In this document: piece by piece, positions 1-5,833 of the stretch | Layout of the letters: each line of letters opens with the position of its first letter | How positions within the stretch are numbered: the first letter of the stretch is position 1 | NCBI GenBank assembly: GCA_030611815.1 | Contig: JAUWPC010000143.1 | Coordinates: 1-8,313 of the forward strand | Direction: 5' to 3' | DNA length: 8,313 bases | Source of the DNA: Desulfobacteraceae bacterium | Lineage (GTDB): Bacteria; Desulfobacterota; DSM-4660; Desulfatiglandales; Desulfatiglandaceae | Translations under genes and position numbers: made by a program | Notes under the pieces: model-generated | Told to the model about the DNA's origin: nothing | Database searches by the model: none | What the model saw: the letters and a program-made list of their open reading frames with translations, nothing else

Positions 1-137
1 CCCGTCTCCCCGTCCAACCGGTTCACGCCACATTCGCGGGGACAAAGATGGCAGGACTCCATTAAAGCCGATCCCTTTTCAATCCGGGCCTCAAGCTCCC
101 CATCTCTATAAAGCTTTAAATAAGATGGCTCCCCCAT
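1..137 (-). CDS. PflA-like radical SAM protein (COG1313/PflX type), N-terminal fragment
   Basis: The 45 visible residues begin MGEPSYLKLYRDGELEARI and contain C29-HL-C32-PRE-C36-GVNR. This is the N-terminal signature of proteins annotated as putative pyruvate formate-lyase activating enzymes (COG1313): a YLKLYxxGEL start followed by CxLCPRxCGVNRxxGxxG. In that family the SAM-binding Cx3Cx2C motif comes later, so it lies outside the window and cannot be checked. The ATG at 137 is chosen because a GGGGA stretch sits 8 nt upstream and because the family normally starts just before YLKLY. An in-frame ATG at 185 falls inside the terminator hairpin of the upstream gene and is unlikely. The substrate of this subfamily is not known to me, and the pyruvate formate-lyase label is by homology only. 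The gene is truncated by the window edge, not visibly broken. Confidence 0.8.
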   Translation of the reverse strand, partial: MGEPSYLKLYRDGELEARIEKGSALMESCHLCPRECGVNRLDGET

Positions 138-150
138 TTTATCAATCCCC

Positions 151-194
151 AAAACAAAATCCCCCTGACAGGACTCAGGTTCCATCAGGGGGAT
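151..194 (-). terminator. Rho-independent terminator downstream of the BI-1 gene
   Basis: On the minus strand a perfect 10-bp stem, ATCCCCCTGA (185-194) pairing with TCAGGGGGAT (159-168), encloses a 16-nt loop. It is followed directly by TTTTGTTTT. It lies 37 bp past the BI-1 stop codon and ends just before the putative ribosome binding site of the PflA-like gene, so it should separate the two transcription units or act as a partial attenuator between them. Confidence 0.8.
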
Positions 195-230
195 CGGGTT
201 ACGGCTTCAAATTGACGGAGGTGTTCTCCT

Positions 231-935
231 CTAATCACGCGCTGTGCCGAATATCCTCAAAAACATCAGGAACAGATTGATGAAATCGAGATATAGAGAT
301 AGCGCCCCTAAAATGGCTCCCTTTCTTACTACAGCACCATCCACACCCGCTGGCTGAGTAAGCGCCATGTTCTTGAGCTTCTGGGTATCGTAAGCGGTTA
401 AACCCACGAAGACTATGACCCCGATATAGCTGATTATCATACTCATGGCGCTGCTCCTCATAAACATATTTACCAGAGAGGCAATAATAATGCCAATCAA
501 ACCCATCATGAGGAACCCGCCAATGGAAGTCAGATCCCGTTTCGTGGTCCACCCATAGATACTGCACGCTATGAAGGTCCCTGCGCAGATAAAGAAGGTG
601 CTGACAATGGAGGTCCGTGTATAGGCCAAAAATATAAAAGAAAGAGTAACCCCATTCAGGGCCGAATAAATCACAAAGAGGGATGTGGCCGTACCTGCGC
701 TCATTTTGTTAACCATCCCTACAATGGCAAATACCATGCCCAATTCAGCTAAAATTAGGACAAAAAAGATAATTGGGTTACCGAATATGAGACGCAATAA
801 CGTTTCATTATTAGAAACATAGAATGCCACGAACCCTGTCAGGCAAAGCCCAACCGCCATCCAATTGTAAACACTTCTTACAAAGTCATTAACCAATACG
901 TCAGTCCGAGATCTTGTAACGGAAGCCTGTGCCAT
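231..935 (-). CDS. Bax inhibitor-1 family (YccA/YbhL/YetJ-type) integral membrane protein
   Basis: This 234-residue protein has about seven hydrophobic segments (roughly 25-41, 54-73, 84-104, 110-128, 138-157, 165-181, 208-229). It carries the family's C-terminal signatures GLTAYDTQKLK (179-188) and LYLDFINLFL (214-223). Asp183 and Asp217 fit the two aspartates that form the pH-sensing pair in the Bacillus YetJ calcium leak channel. Length is typical of bacterial members. By family it is an inner-membrane protein linked to Ca2+ leak and, in E. coli YccA, to FtsH modulation; which role applies here cannot be read from sequence. The start has a strong AGGAGG at 941-946, 5 nt from the ATG. The gene appears monocistronic, with a candidate promoter at 1165-1192, a MITE-like element in the leader and a terminator at 151-194. 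Confidence 0.93.
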   Translation of the reverse strand: MAQASVTRSRTDVLVNDFVRSVYNWMAVGLCLTGFVAFYVSNNETLLRLIFGNPIIFFVLILAELGMVFAIVGMVNKMSAGTATSLFVIYSALNGVTLSFIFLAYTRTSIVSTFFICAGTFIACSIYGWTTKRDLTSIGGFLMMGLIGIIIASLVNMFMRSSAMSMIISYIGVIVFVGLTAYDTQKLKNMALTQPAGVDGAVVRKGAILGALSLYLDFINLFLMFLRIFGTARD

Positions 936-951
936 TTTTTCCTCCTGTCAT

Positions 952-1112
952 TGAGACCTTTGCAAAACGCCCCCTTTTGCCCAATCTCTGCGTCAGTCTC
1001 AAATTTCAATCCTCGAAATATTCAAGATATTCCTGTGGTTGAAATCGTCGCCTTCCTTGATCTTGACCAGATAAGCGCAGACTTCGAAATTGAGCATTTT
1101 GCAAAGGTCTCA
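952..1112. mobile_element. MITE-like element with 16-bp perfect terminal inverted repeats
   Basis: TGAGACCTTTGCAAAA (952-967) is exactly the reverse complement of TTTTGCAAAGGTCTCA (1097-1112), defining a 161-bp unit with no transposase. The interior does not continue the inverted repeat. TCAT occurs at 948-951 and 1110-1113, but the second copy overlaps the terminal repeat, so it is not a clean target-site duplication. From memory, ends of this kind recur in sulfate-reducer genomes; the parent transposase is not known to me. It lies 5 bp from the BI-1 Shine-Dalgarno sequence and would be transcribed in the BI-1 leader. Confidence 0.65.
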
Positions 1113-1164
1113 TCGTTTGCGCCCGCCTGCGCAAGATATTTCCTTGATTAGATATACGTTTTTA

Positions 1165-1192
1165 ATTATAAATGCTTTACGAAAAAGTTCAA
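1165..1192 (-). promoter_or_regulatory. Candidate sigma-70-type promoter for the BI-1 gene
   Basis: Read on the minus strand, TTGAAC (1187-1192) and TATAAT (1165-1170, a perfect -10) are separated by 16 bp in an AT-rich context. Transcription would start near 1158 and read through the whole MITE-like element before the BI-1 ribosome binding site, giving a leader of about 220 nt. The call rests on motif match and position only. Confidence 0.5.
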
Positions 1193-1251
1193 GATTATTA
1201 TTAATCACGATGTCATAATTCAAGAGGCTTTTGAGGCATGGCTACTTGATA

Positions 1252-1308
1252 CTGGATGCTGGATGCTGGTTCAGTTCCTTGCGCCTAACGCCTTGCACCT
1301 TGCGCCTT
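1252..1308. repeat. Simple-sequence block: CTGGATG units, then CCTTGCGCCT-like units
   Basis: Two exact CTGGATG copies (1252-1265) plus a partial third are followed by CCTTGCGCCT (1278-1287) and CCTTGCACCTTGCGCCTT (1291-1308). The block ends 4 bp before the ATG of the PFK-2-like gene, where a ribosome binding site would be expected. Short degenerate blocks of this kind look like spreading intergenic repeats rather than designed regulatory sites. Confidence 0.5.
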
Positions 1309-1312
1309 CAAT

Positions 1313-2530
1313 ATGGACAACACTAAACTCTACATCGTTATGGTCGGTCTCCCTGCCAGGGGAAAATCTACCATTGCGAGCAAGCTCAAAGAAAACCTGG
1401 TCAAAAACGACATAAAGACCCGGATTTTTAACAACGGCGATTTGAGGAGAAAACTCAGTCCGGAGGACACATCCTATCCTGAATTCTACGACCCCAACAA
1501 CAGGAACGGACTAGAACTCAGAGAAAAGATCGCCCTGATTAATGTCAGACGCGCCACAGACTACCTGAAAAGAGCCGGAAATGTAGCCATCTTGGATGCT
1601 ACAAATGCCAGTCTTAAGAGAAGAAAAATAATAACCGAGCTCCTTACTGACCACGCCATTCTCTTTATCGAATGTATTAACGATGACGAAGAGATACTTA
1701 AGGCGAGCATAGATAGGAAGGTTGCTCATCCTGAGTTCAGCCACTTAGGAAGGGGGGCTGCTATAGAGAGCTTCAAGCAGCGCATCAATTACTATCAGGC
1801 CATTTACACCCCCGTTGAGAAGGAAACAAATTTTATTAAATTGGATTCTCTATACAACAAGATCTCAGATGAAGAGATTTCAGACGACATCCCCTATTAT
1901 GACCGGATCAGGGATTTTCTGGTTACTGACACCGTTAAAAACCTCTTTCTTATAAGACACGGGGAAACCTACTTTAACCTCCAAAACAGGATCGGCGGAA
2001 ATTCTGGACTTACCAGGGATGGGAAGATCCAGGCTGAGACCCTGGCACAATCTTTTAAAAACAAAAAGATGCCCGTAATCTTTACAAGCAAAACAAAGCG
2101 CACAGTGCAAACGGCTTTTCCCATTAAGCGTCTACAAAAAGATTGCGTCATGATACCCCTGAAAGAGTTCAACGAAATCAACAGCGGGGTCTGTGAGTGT
2201 ATGAGCTATGAGGAGATCCGGCGCAAAATGCCCCATGTCTACTTTGCCAGGAAGGAGGATAAGTATAACTATATTTATCCGGAAGGAGAGGGCTATATCA
2301 CCATGAAGGAGAGAGTGGACAGGGGTATTAAGAAAGCCCTTTATCTAAGCAGTAACCCCCAAAACATTATGATCATAGGCCACCGGGCCGTTAACAGGAT
2401 GATCCTTTCACACTTCCTTTACAGGAGAAAAGAGGACGTCCCCTATATTTATGTTCCTCAGGACAAATTCTACCACATTGTTGCAACACAAGACAAAAAG
2501 CTCTTCCAGCTAAAGAAATACAATCTCTAA
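1313..2530 (+). CDS. Bifunctional 6-phosphofructo-2-kinase/fructose-2,6-bisphosphatase-like protein
   Basis: This 405-residue protein matches the eukaryotic PFKFB architecture. The N-terminal 6PF2K kinase domain (about 1-205) has the P-loop GLPARGKST (12-20, Lys18), IFNNGDLRR (38-46) matching the eukaryotic VFNVGxYRR, and AILDATNASLKRR (92-104). The C-terminal histidine-phosphatase domain (about 208-395) has RHGE (215-218, phospho-acceptor His216), RIGGNSGLTRDG (226-237), SKTKRTVQTA (259-268), NEINSGVCECMSYEEI (287-302, Glu288) and IGHRAV (355-360, His357). These correspond to His258, Glu327 and His392 of the liver enzyme. The family makes and degrades fructose 2,6-bisphosphate in the cytosol. 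Whether this bacterium uses that metabolite, or the protein acts on another sugar phosphate, is unknown. The eukaryotic N-terminal regulatory extension is absent. An in-frame stop at 1286 fixes the ATG at 1313; no Shine-Dalgarno is visible. Confidence 0.88.
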   Translation: MDNTKLYIVMVGLPARGKSTIASKLKENLVKNDIKTRIFNNGDLRRKLSPEDTSYPEFYDPNNRNGLELREKIALINVRRATDYLKRAGNVAILDATNASLKRRKIITELLTDHAILFIECINDDEEILKASIDRKVAHPEFSHLGRGAAIESFKQRINYYQAIYTPVEKETNFIKLDSLYNKISDEEISDDIPYYDRIRDFLVTDTVKNLFLIRHGETYFNLQNRIGGNSGLTRDGKIQAETLAQSFKNKKMPVIFTSKTKRTVQTAFPIKRLQKDCVMIPLKEFNEINSGVCECMSYEEIRRKMPHVYFARKEDKYNYIYPEGEGYITMKERVDRGIKKALYLSSNPQNIMIIGHRAVNRMILSHFLYRRKEDVPYIYVPQDKFYHIVATQDKKLFQLKKYNL

Positions 2531-2599
2531 TACCTCACACACCCCTTGAGCTTATCGAGTCACAGGAAATAGTTCGGGGTTGTCTATCTGCTGCAGTCC

Positions 2600-3898
2600 C
2601 TACCCGTACAGGAATGAGCAGATAACCACGGCAGCTACAATCCCTACCAGGTCAGCAGTCAATGCCGCTGCCAGGGCGTGGCGTATGCGGCGCACTTGAA
2701 CGGCTCCAAAATAGACCGCCAACACATAAAAGGTGGTTTCCGTAGACCCCTGGAGTGTTGACACGAGATAGCCGGTGTAACTATCCGGGCCGATGCCGGG
2801 CTCGTTTATAATAGACGCCATGACCCCATATGCCCCAGATCCTGACAGAGGCCTCAAAAGCGCCATGGGAAGGGCTTCGGCAGGCATTCCCAGTTGAGAT
2901 GTAAGACCCCCAATCATATTGACCATTGCCTCCATGGCGCCGCTGGCACGAAACATCCCCACCGCCACAAGAATTGCCACTAAGTAAGGGATAATCCTGA
3001 TAGCCACCTGAAATCCTTCTTTGGCCCCTTCCACAAAGACCTCGTAGATACGCACCCGCCTGACAACACCGAAGGCGAGGAACCCTAACATGATACTGGG
3101 GATAATCCAGGGAGAGATTGACCTGCCGAAAAAAATGGTCAGTGGAATAAGCGCTATCAGGGCGCATACCCCAATCCCGCTCACCCAGACAGGATAGCCG
3201 GTTAGTGTTTCTTCGCTCGGTGTATCCCCTTCTGAGCCGGTCCCATCCTCTTCTTTCTCTTTCTCAATTTCAAGGGGACGCGTTCTCGTGAACATAGGGA
3301 GCCGGCCAAAGGCCTTGGCCGCAAATATGGCCGCAATCGTCGAACACACGGTGGCAAACAGGGTGGTAGGGAGAATCCCTGCCGGATCCACCGATCCAGC
3401 GGCCGCCCGGAGCGCGATAACCCCTGTAGGCAAAAGGGTCACGTTGGAAGTGTTGATGGCGAGAAAGAGCGCCATTGAATCGGTCGCGGTTCCGTGACGG
3501 GAATTCAGCTTGTCAAGCTCCTGCATAGCCCGGATACCGAATGGAGTGGCGGCGTTGCCCAACCCCAGGGCATTGGCCGACATATTCAAGATCATGCTCC
3601 CCATTGCAGGATGCTCTGGAGGCACATTGGGAAAGAGCCTGACCATGAGGGGACGAATTAGACGGGCCAGGACGGTGAGCATCCCTCCAGCCTCTGCTAC
3701 CTTCATCAGGCCCAAAAAGAGGGTCATCACCCCCACAAGGCCCAAGGCCAGTTCAACCGAACCCGAAGCAGATTCCACCATGGCCTTAGAAAGGCCTTCC
3801 ATCGGCGAAACAACGCCATCGCCCGGCATCCAGTTGATCTGACGCCATCCGGCTGAGAGAAATGCGATCAGGACAATGGCAAAAAAGATGATGTTCAT
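2600..3898 (-). CDS. SpmA-SpmB fusion (nucleoside-recognition/gate-domain membrane protein)
   Basis: This 432-residue integral membrane protein fuses two domains that are separate in Bacillus. The SpmA-like half (about 1-200) contains ILNMSANALGLGNAATPFGI (103-122) and INTSNVTLLPTGVIALR (148-164). The SpmB-like half (about 235-432) contains ALLRPLSGSGAYGVMASI (346-363) and STLQGSTETTFYVLAVYFGA (380-399). A charged, Glu-rich linker (about 205-232) separates them. Both halves are strongly hydrophobic. In Bacillus SpmA and SpmB affect spore core dehydration; in non-spore-formers the fused form has no established role and is presumably a transporter or permease-like protein. The frame is open to 4078, but the start is placed at the ATG at 3898: its A and TG overlap the TGA of the upstream gene (ATGA), and the preceding 60 codons are the upstream gene read out of frame. 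The stop is TAG at 2600-2602. Confidence 0.9.
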   Translation of the reverse strand: MNIIFFAIVLIAFLSAGWRQINWMPGDGVVSPMEGLSKAMVESASGSVELALGLVGVMTLFLGLMKVAEAGGMLTVLARLIRPLMVRLFPNVPPEHPAMGSMILNMSANALGLGNAATPFGIRAMQELDKLNSRHGTATDSMALFLAINTSNVTLLPTGVIALRAAAGSVDPAGILPTTLFATVCSTIAAIFAAKAFGRLPMFTRTRPLEIEKEKEEDGTGSEGDTPSEETLTGYPVWVSGIGVCALIALIPLTIFFGRSISPWIIPSIMLGFLAFGVVRRVRIYEVFVEGAKEGFQVAIRIIPYLVAILVAVGMFRASGAMEAMVNMIGGLTSQLGMPAEALPMALLRPLSGSGAYGVMASIINEPGIGPDSYTGYLVSTLQGSTETTFYVLAVYFGAVQVRRIRHALAAALTADLVGIVAAVVICSFLYG

Positions 3899-4284
3899 CG
3901 GCTCTCTTTCTGTCGACCAAACCCCCAACTGAAAGATCTCTCGAGCGCTTCGTGCCCGCCAACCCTGACGCCTGCAAACATCACTTCCGCCATCTTTGGC
4001 GCACCGGCCCTGGCAATATCGATCATAAGCTCCGCATCGGCAATCAGGCGTTCGGCTTCCTCTCCCGGATATCCGCACCAGTATTTGAGGTCATGGAAAA
4101 AGCAGGCCGGGTAAAAGTCGATCCCCTGCCATGAATCAAACCATATGGAACACCCGTCGCTCTTAAAGGGGATGGGCGGCGGGTCTTTCTCAATTTTCTC
4201 CCAGAGGTCTGACAGCCCATAGGCCTCACAGATCTTTTCTATCTCAGGCAGGGGCACCTCCTTGTTCATTTCAGGTAAATCCAT
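3895..4284 (-). CDS. Small protein with phospholipase A2-like CxxHD motif, coupled to SpmAB fusion
   Basis: This 129-residue protein has no signal peptide or membrane segment. The core is SDGCS (42-46), then C61-FF-H64-D65-LKYW-C70-GYPG, then an acidic helix EEAERLIADAELM (75-87). The CxxHDxxY/W pattern with flanking cysteines and a following helix resembles the catalytic helix of the phospholipase A2 fold (CCxxHDxC), where His-Asp is the dyad and an upstream Gly/Cys loop binds Ca2+. Related short bacterial proteins with DGC...CxxHDxxYxxG patterns exist, mostly uncharacterized. The function is inferred only: lipid hydrolysis, or a structural relic of that fold. The start at 4284 is supported by AGGAGGAGG upstream. 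Its TGA overlaps the ATG of the SpmAB fusion, so the two are very likely co-translated, with this gene first. Confidence 0.72.
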   Translation of the reverse strand: MDLPEMNKEVPLPEIEKICEAYGLSDLWEKIEKDPPPIPFKSDGCSIWFDSWQGIDFYPACFFHDLKYWCGYPGEEAERLIADAELMIDIARAGAPKMAEVMFAGVRVGGHEALERSFSWGFGRQKESR

Positions 4285-4604
4285 TCGATTCCTCCTCCTT
4301 TAACGGTATAATTAGATTCGGAAATCCACATCCTTGGGTTTGTCAGAGTCAATTAGTTATGCCTGGACAGCGTACCAAAAGGAGTGTTGGAGCATTGGAG
4401 TAATGGTCTCAAAAGAGGCTTCCACAGGCAACTCCAAAGTATTGTGTCAGTCGCGACCTTCATCAAGGCTAAATCCTTGATTTTGCCTCTCTCAATATCC
4501 TATTCCTGAATCCTCATTAAACCCCGTGTGTATAAAATCGGCATGTTTTCTAACCACAGAGACCTACGGGATGACCGTTCTCATGAAGTATCGAGAGGAG
4601 TGGA
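4285..4604. other. 320-bp intergenic region between the CBS gene and the PLA2-like gene
   Basis: It contains the strong AGGAGGAGG of the PLA2-like gene (near 4290-4299), a degenerate 8-bp tandem repeat (4381-4404) and a small hairpin, ATCAAGG/CCTTGAT (4462-4468 and 4475-4481, 6-nt loop). Neither a convincing promoter for the PLA2-like gene nor a U-tract terminator for the CBS gene could be found. No ORF with coding character was seen. Confidence 0.6.
4381..4404. repeat. Three tandem degenerate 8-bp units of GGAGNNNT
   Basis: GGAGTGTT, GGAGCATT and GGAGTAAT run head to tail and are followed by another GG. This is similar in style to the simple-sequence block before the PFK-2-like gene. No function is evident. 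Confidence 0.5.
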
Positions 4605-5180
4605 CTATGCATCGTCTGATTTGAGCTTGTGAGACTCCATCGTCTGGAAGACTTCTTTAAACACATCAGTCAATCTCAATATTCCTATAATGTCTCCGTC
4701 TCTTGTCACAAGCAGAGATTGATGATGACCCATTACAAACATGTGTACTGCCTCGCACAAGGCCTCATCTGCTTCAACATATTCACCCTCGCTGAGACTG
4801 CTCATAAATTCCTTCACTTTCAGATCACCAGCTCTGGCGCACATATGAGTGAAAGGTATATCACACAGAGCAAACTTTTCCATCATCGATTTAATGAAAT
4901 CCAGACTGAAACCGGCACGGGATATGGATCTCAGATCTCCCATGTCTTTATATTTTGGCTCCAAGGCCCTCAGTACATCTAACTGGGTTATTTTCCCCTC
5001 AACCTTTCGATTATTGTCTAATACCAGAATCGCTCTGTGCAGGTAATGATATCGGTTTCGATCCTGCTCCTCTTGAGCTTTCTCCAAAGCCTTAACTGCC
5101 TCATAAAGGGTTGCATCCTGGCTAACAGTTGCATACTCTTCAATGGGCACCATCAAACTTTCTACTGTTATTAAATCCAT
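4605..5180 (-). CDS. Tandem CBS-domain protein
   Basis: This soluble 191-residue protein consists of two CBS domains. CBS1 covers about 7-73 (LMVPIEEYATVS ... HRAILVLDNNRKVEGKITQLDVLRAL). CBS2 covers about 123-178 (VKEFMSSLSEGEYVEADEALCEAV ... HHQSLLVTRDGDIIGILRLTDVF). A helical insert of about 45 residues (75-120) separates them, longer than the usual CBS linker. Paired CBS domains form a Bateman module that binds adenine nucleotides in the interdomain clefts; the (G/S)xxTxxD-type ends ITQLD (64-68) and LRLTD (168-172) are the ribose/phosphate-contact positions. No effector domain is attached, so it probably acts on a partner protein, not identifiable here. AGGAGG lies 4 nt before the ATG. 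It stands alone, with more than 300 bp on both sides. Confidence 0.88.
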   Translation of the reverse strand: MDLITVESLMVPIEEYATVSQDATLYEAVKALEKAQEEQDRNRYHYLHRAILVLDNNRKVEGKITQLDVLRALEPKYKDMGDLRSISRAGFSLDFIKSMMEKFALCDIPFTHMCARAGDLKVKEFMSSLSEGEYVEADEALCEAVHMFVMGHHQSLLVTRDGDIIGILRLTDVFKEVFQTMESHKLKSDDA

Positions 5181-5226
5181 TTTTGCCTCCTTGCACTATA
5201 TTTTTACCTCGATCCTATTTTACATG

Positions 5227-5248
5227 CCACGTCGTGGTCATGGGACCA
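5227..5248. promoter_or_regulatory. Overlapping short inverted repeats upstream of the CBS gene
   Basis: CCACG-T-CGTGG (5227-5237) overlaps TGGTC-ATGG-GACCA (5235-5248). They lie about 50-70 bp upstream of the CBS-protein start codon, a plausible operator position. Each arm is only 5 bp, so chance is possible. Confidence 0.25.
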
Positions 5249-5390
5249 TCACTCTCAGGGGTGAAAAGCGAAACAAATTGACAAGTCCAAATACAAAATT
5301 CCCCAGGAACTTATTGCAATCCTTTACATTCCACACCTTCTGGTTATATCTCTTCATAGCTTGCTCCAGAAGGCTGGGGGCGTGCTGTTG

Positions 5391-5412
5391 AGTTATTTAG
5401 AAGTTATTTAGA
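5391..5412. repeat. Exact 11-bp tandem duplication (AGTTATTTAGA x2)
   Basis: AGTTATTTAGA occurs at 5391-5401 and immediately again at 5402-5412, followed by a decayed AATTAG. The 11-bp period is close to one helical turn. It lies midway in the gene-free region, about 210 bp upstream of the CBS start on that strand. Confidence 0.6.
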
Positions 5413-5547
5413 AATTAGTGAAAATGAATAACACTCAATTTAGTTAATACCCAAGGAATAGCCTTTGTCAACTGAAATCGCATTCAAGCACCATTCCTGT
5501 ATCCCCACACAATGGCAGAAAAAATCAACCAAATACAAAAAAGGACT

Positions 5548-5576
5548 TTGGTAAAAGTATAGATTGCTGCTATGAT
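5548..5576 (+). promoter_or_regulatory. Candidate sigma-70-type promoter for the radical SAM gene
   Basis: TTGGTA (5548-5553) and TATGAT (5571-5576) are spaced by 17 bp in an AT-rich context. Transcription from about 5583 would give a leader of about 290 nt containing the whole inverted-repeat cluster. The -35 matches only four of six consensus positions, so this is a tentative call. Confidence 0.35.
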
Positions 5577-5630
5577 TTCTTGCTCAAATAACCACCGAAA
5601 AAGTAAAAGATGCCTATTTTATTATAGTTT

Positions 5631-5694
5631 AATCGGAAAGACTTCGACTTTTTGCGAGACCACCAACCTTGATGAACTCGTAAAAAGTCCGATT
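5631..5694. repeat. Inverted repeat of facing element ends (GACTTTTTGCGAG / CTCGTAAAAAGTC)
   Basis: GACTTTTTGCGAG (5646-5658) pairs with CTCGTAAAAAGTC (5677-5689), with a single G-T position and an 18-nt loop. An outer AATCGGA (5631-5637) also pairs with TCCGATT (5688-5694), leaving about 8 extra bases on the left arm. The first arm and following sequence (5646-5672) match the right end of the next element (5816-5842) at 24 of 27 positions, so this looks like the residue of another copy. Confidence 0.55.
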
Positions 5695-5696
5695 TA

Positions 5697-5833
5697 GACG
5701 GTTTCGTAAAAAGTTCAAATTCAAGGCGTGCAAATTTTGTAATCATGAGGCGTACTTATCGTACGTTGAATGATTACGAAATGCAGCACAACGTCCCGCT
5801 GAACTGAAGCGGGAGACTTTTTACGAGACCGTC
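5697..5833. mobile_element. 137-bp MITE-like element with ~19-bp terminal inverted repeats
   Basis: The left end 5697-5715 (GACGGTTTCGTAAAAAGTT) matches the reverse complement of 5815-5833 at 17 of 19 positions. The interior has no transposase. It holds GTAC-centred dyad sequence near 5751-5766 and a 7-bp hairpin, TCCCGCT-gaactga-AGCGGGA (5794-5814), followed by GACTTTTT, which looks terminator-like on the plus strand. From memory, elements with these ends recur in sulfate-reducer genomes; copy number must be checked. It ends 40 bp before the radical SAM start codon. Confidence 0.6.

Larger units (their letters stand above)
936..1312. other. 377-bp divergent intergenic region between BI-1 and the PFK-2-like gene
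   Basis: From left to right it holds the BI-1 ribosome binding site (941-946), a 161-bp MITE-like element (952-1112), an AT-rich stretch with a good minus-strand promoter (1165-1192) and a simple-sequence block (1252-1308) that abuts the next start codon. A 66-codon plus-strand frame (951-1151) overlaps the element and looks non-coding. I see no convincing plus-strand promoter for the downstream gene. Confidence 0.7.

Noticed and set aside
138..185. Upstream ATG at 185 as the start of the PflA-like protein
   Set aside because: It lies inside the loop and stem of the BI-1 terminator, and the added residues do not match the family; the ATG at 137 has a purine-rich site and the expected family N-terminus.
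948..1113. TCAT as a 4-bp target-site duplication of the MITE-like element
   Set aside because: The right copy overlaps the terminal inverted repeat, so symmetric ends and this duplication cannot both be true; it is probably coincidence.
951..1151. 66-codon plus-strand frame overlapping the MITE-like element
   Set aside because: It spans the element from end to end, has no ribosome binding site of its own and no recognisable domain; it is best explained as the repeat read in frame.
2781..3167. 128-codon frame within the SpmAB gene
   Set aside because: It is an alternative frame of a gene with clear family motifs; its composition is arginine-, cysteine- and glycine-rich, as expected for shadow frames.
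3899..4078. 60-codon N-terminal extension of the SpmAB fusion frame
   Set aside because: It lies entirely within the PLA2-like gene in another frame, its composition is not membrane-like, and the ATG at 3898 forms a typical ATGA coupling.
4285..4420. TTGACT as the -35 box of a promoter for the PLA2-like gene
   Set aside because: No -10-like hexamer lies at 15-19 bp; the nearest TAATTATAC is about 32 bp away.
4462..4484. Hairpin ATCAAGG/CCTTGAT as terminator of the CBS gene
   Set aside because: The T-run lies on the plus-strand side, whereas the CBS gene is on the minus strand, where the stem is followed by GAAGGTCGCG; the stem is short and AT-rich.
5143..5391. 82-codon plus-strand frame in the region upstream of the CBS gene
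   Set aside because: It begins antisense inside the CBS gene, has no Shine-Dalgarno, and its protein resembles nothing I recognise.
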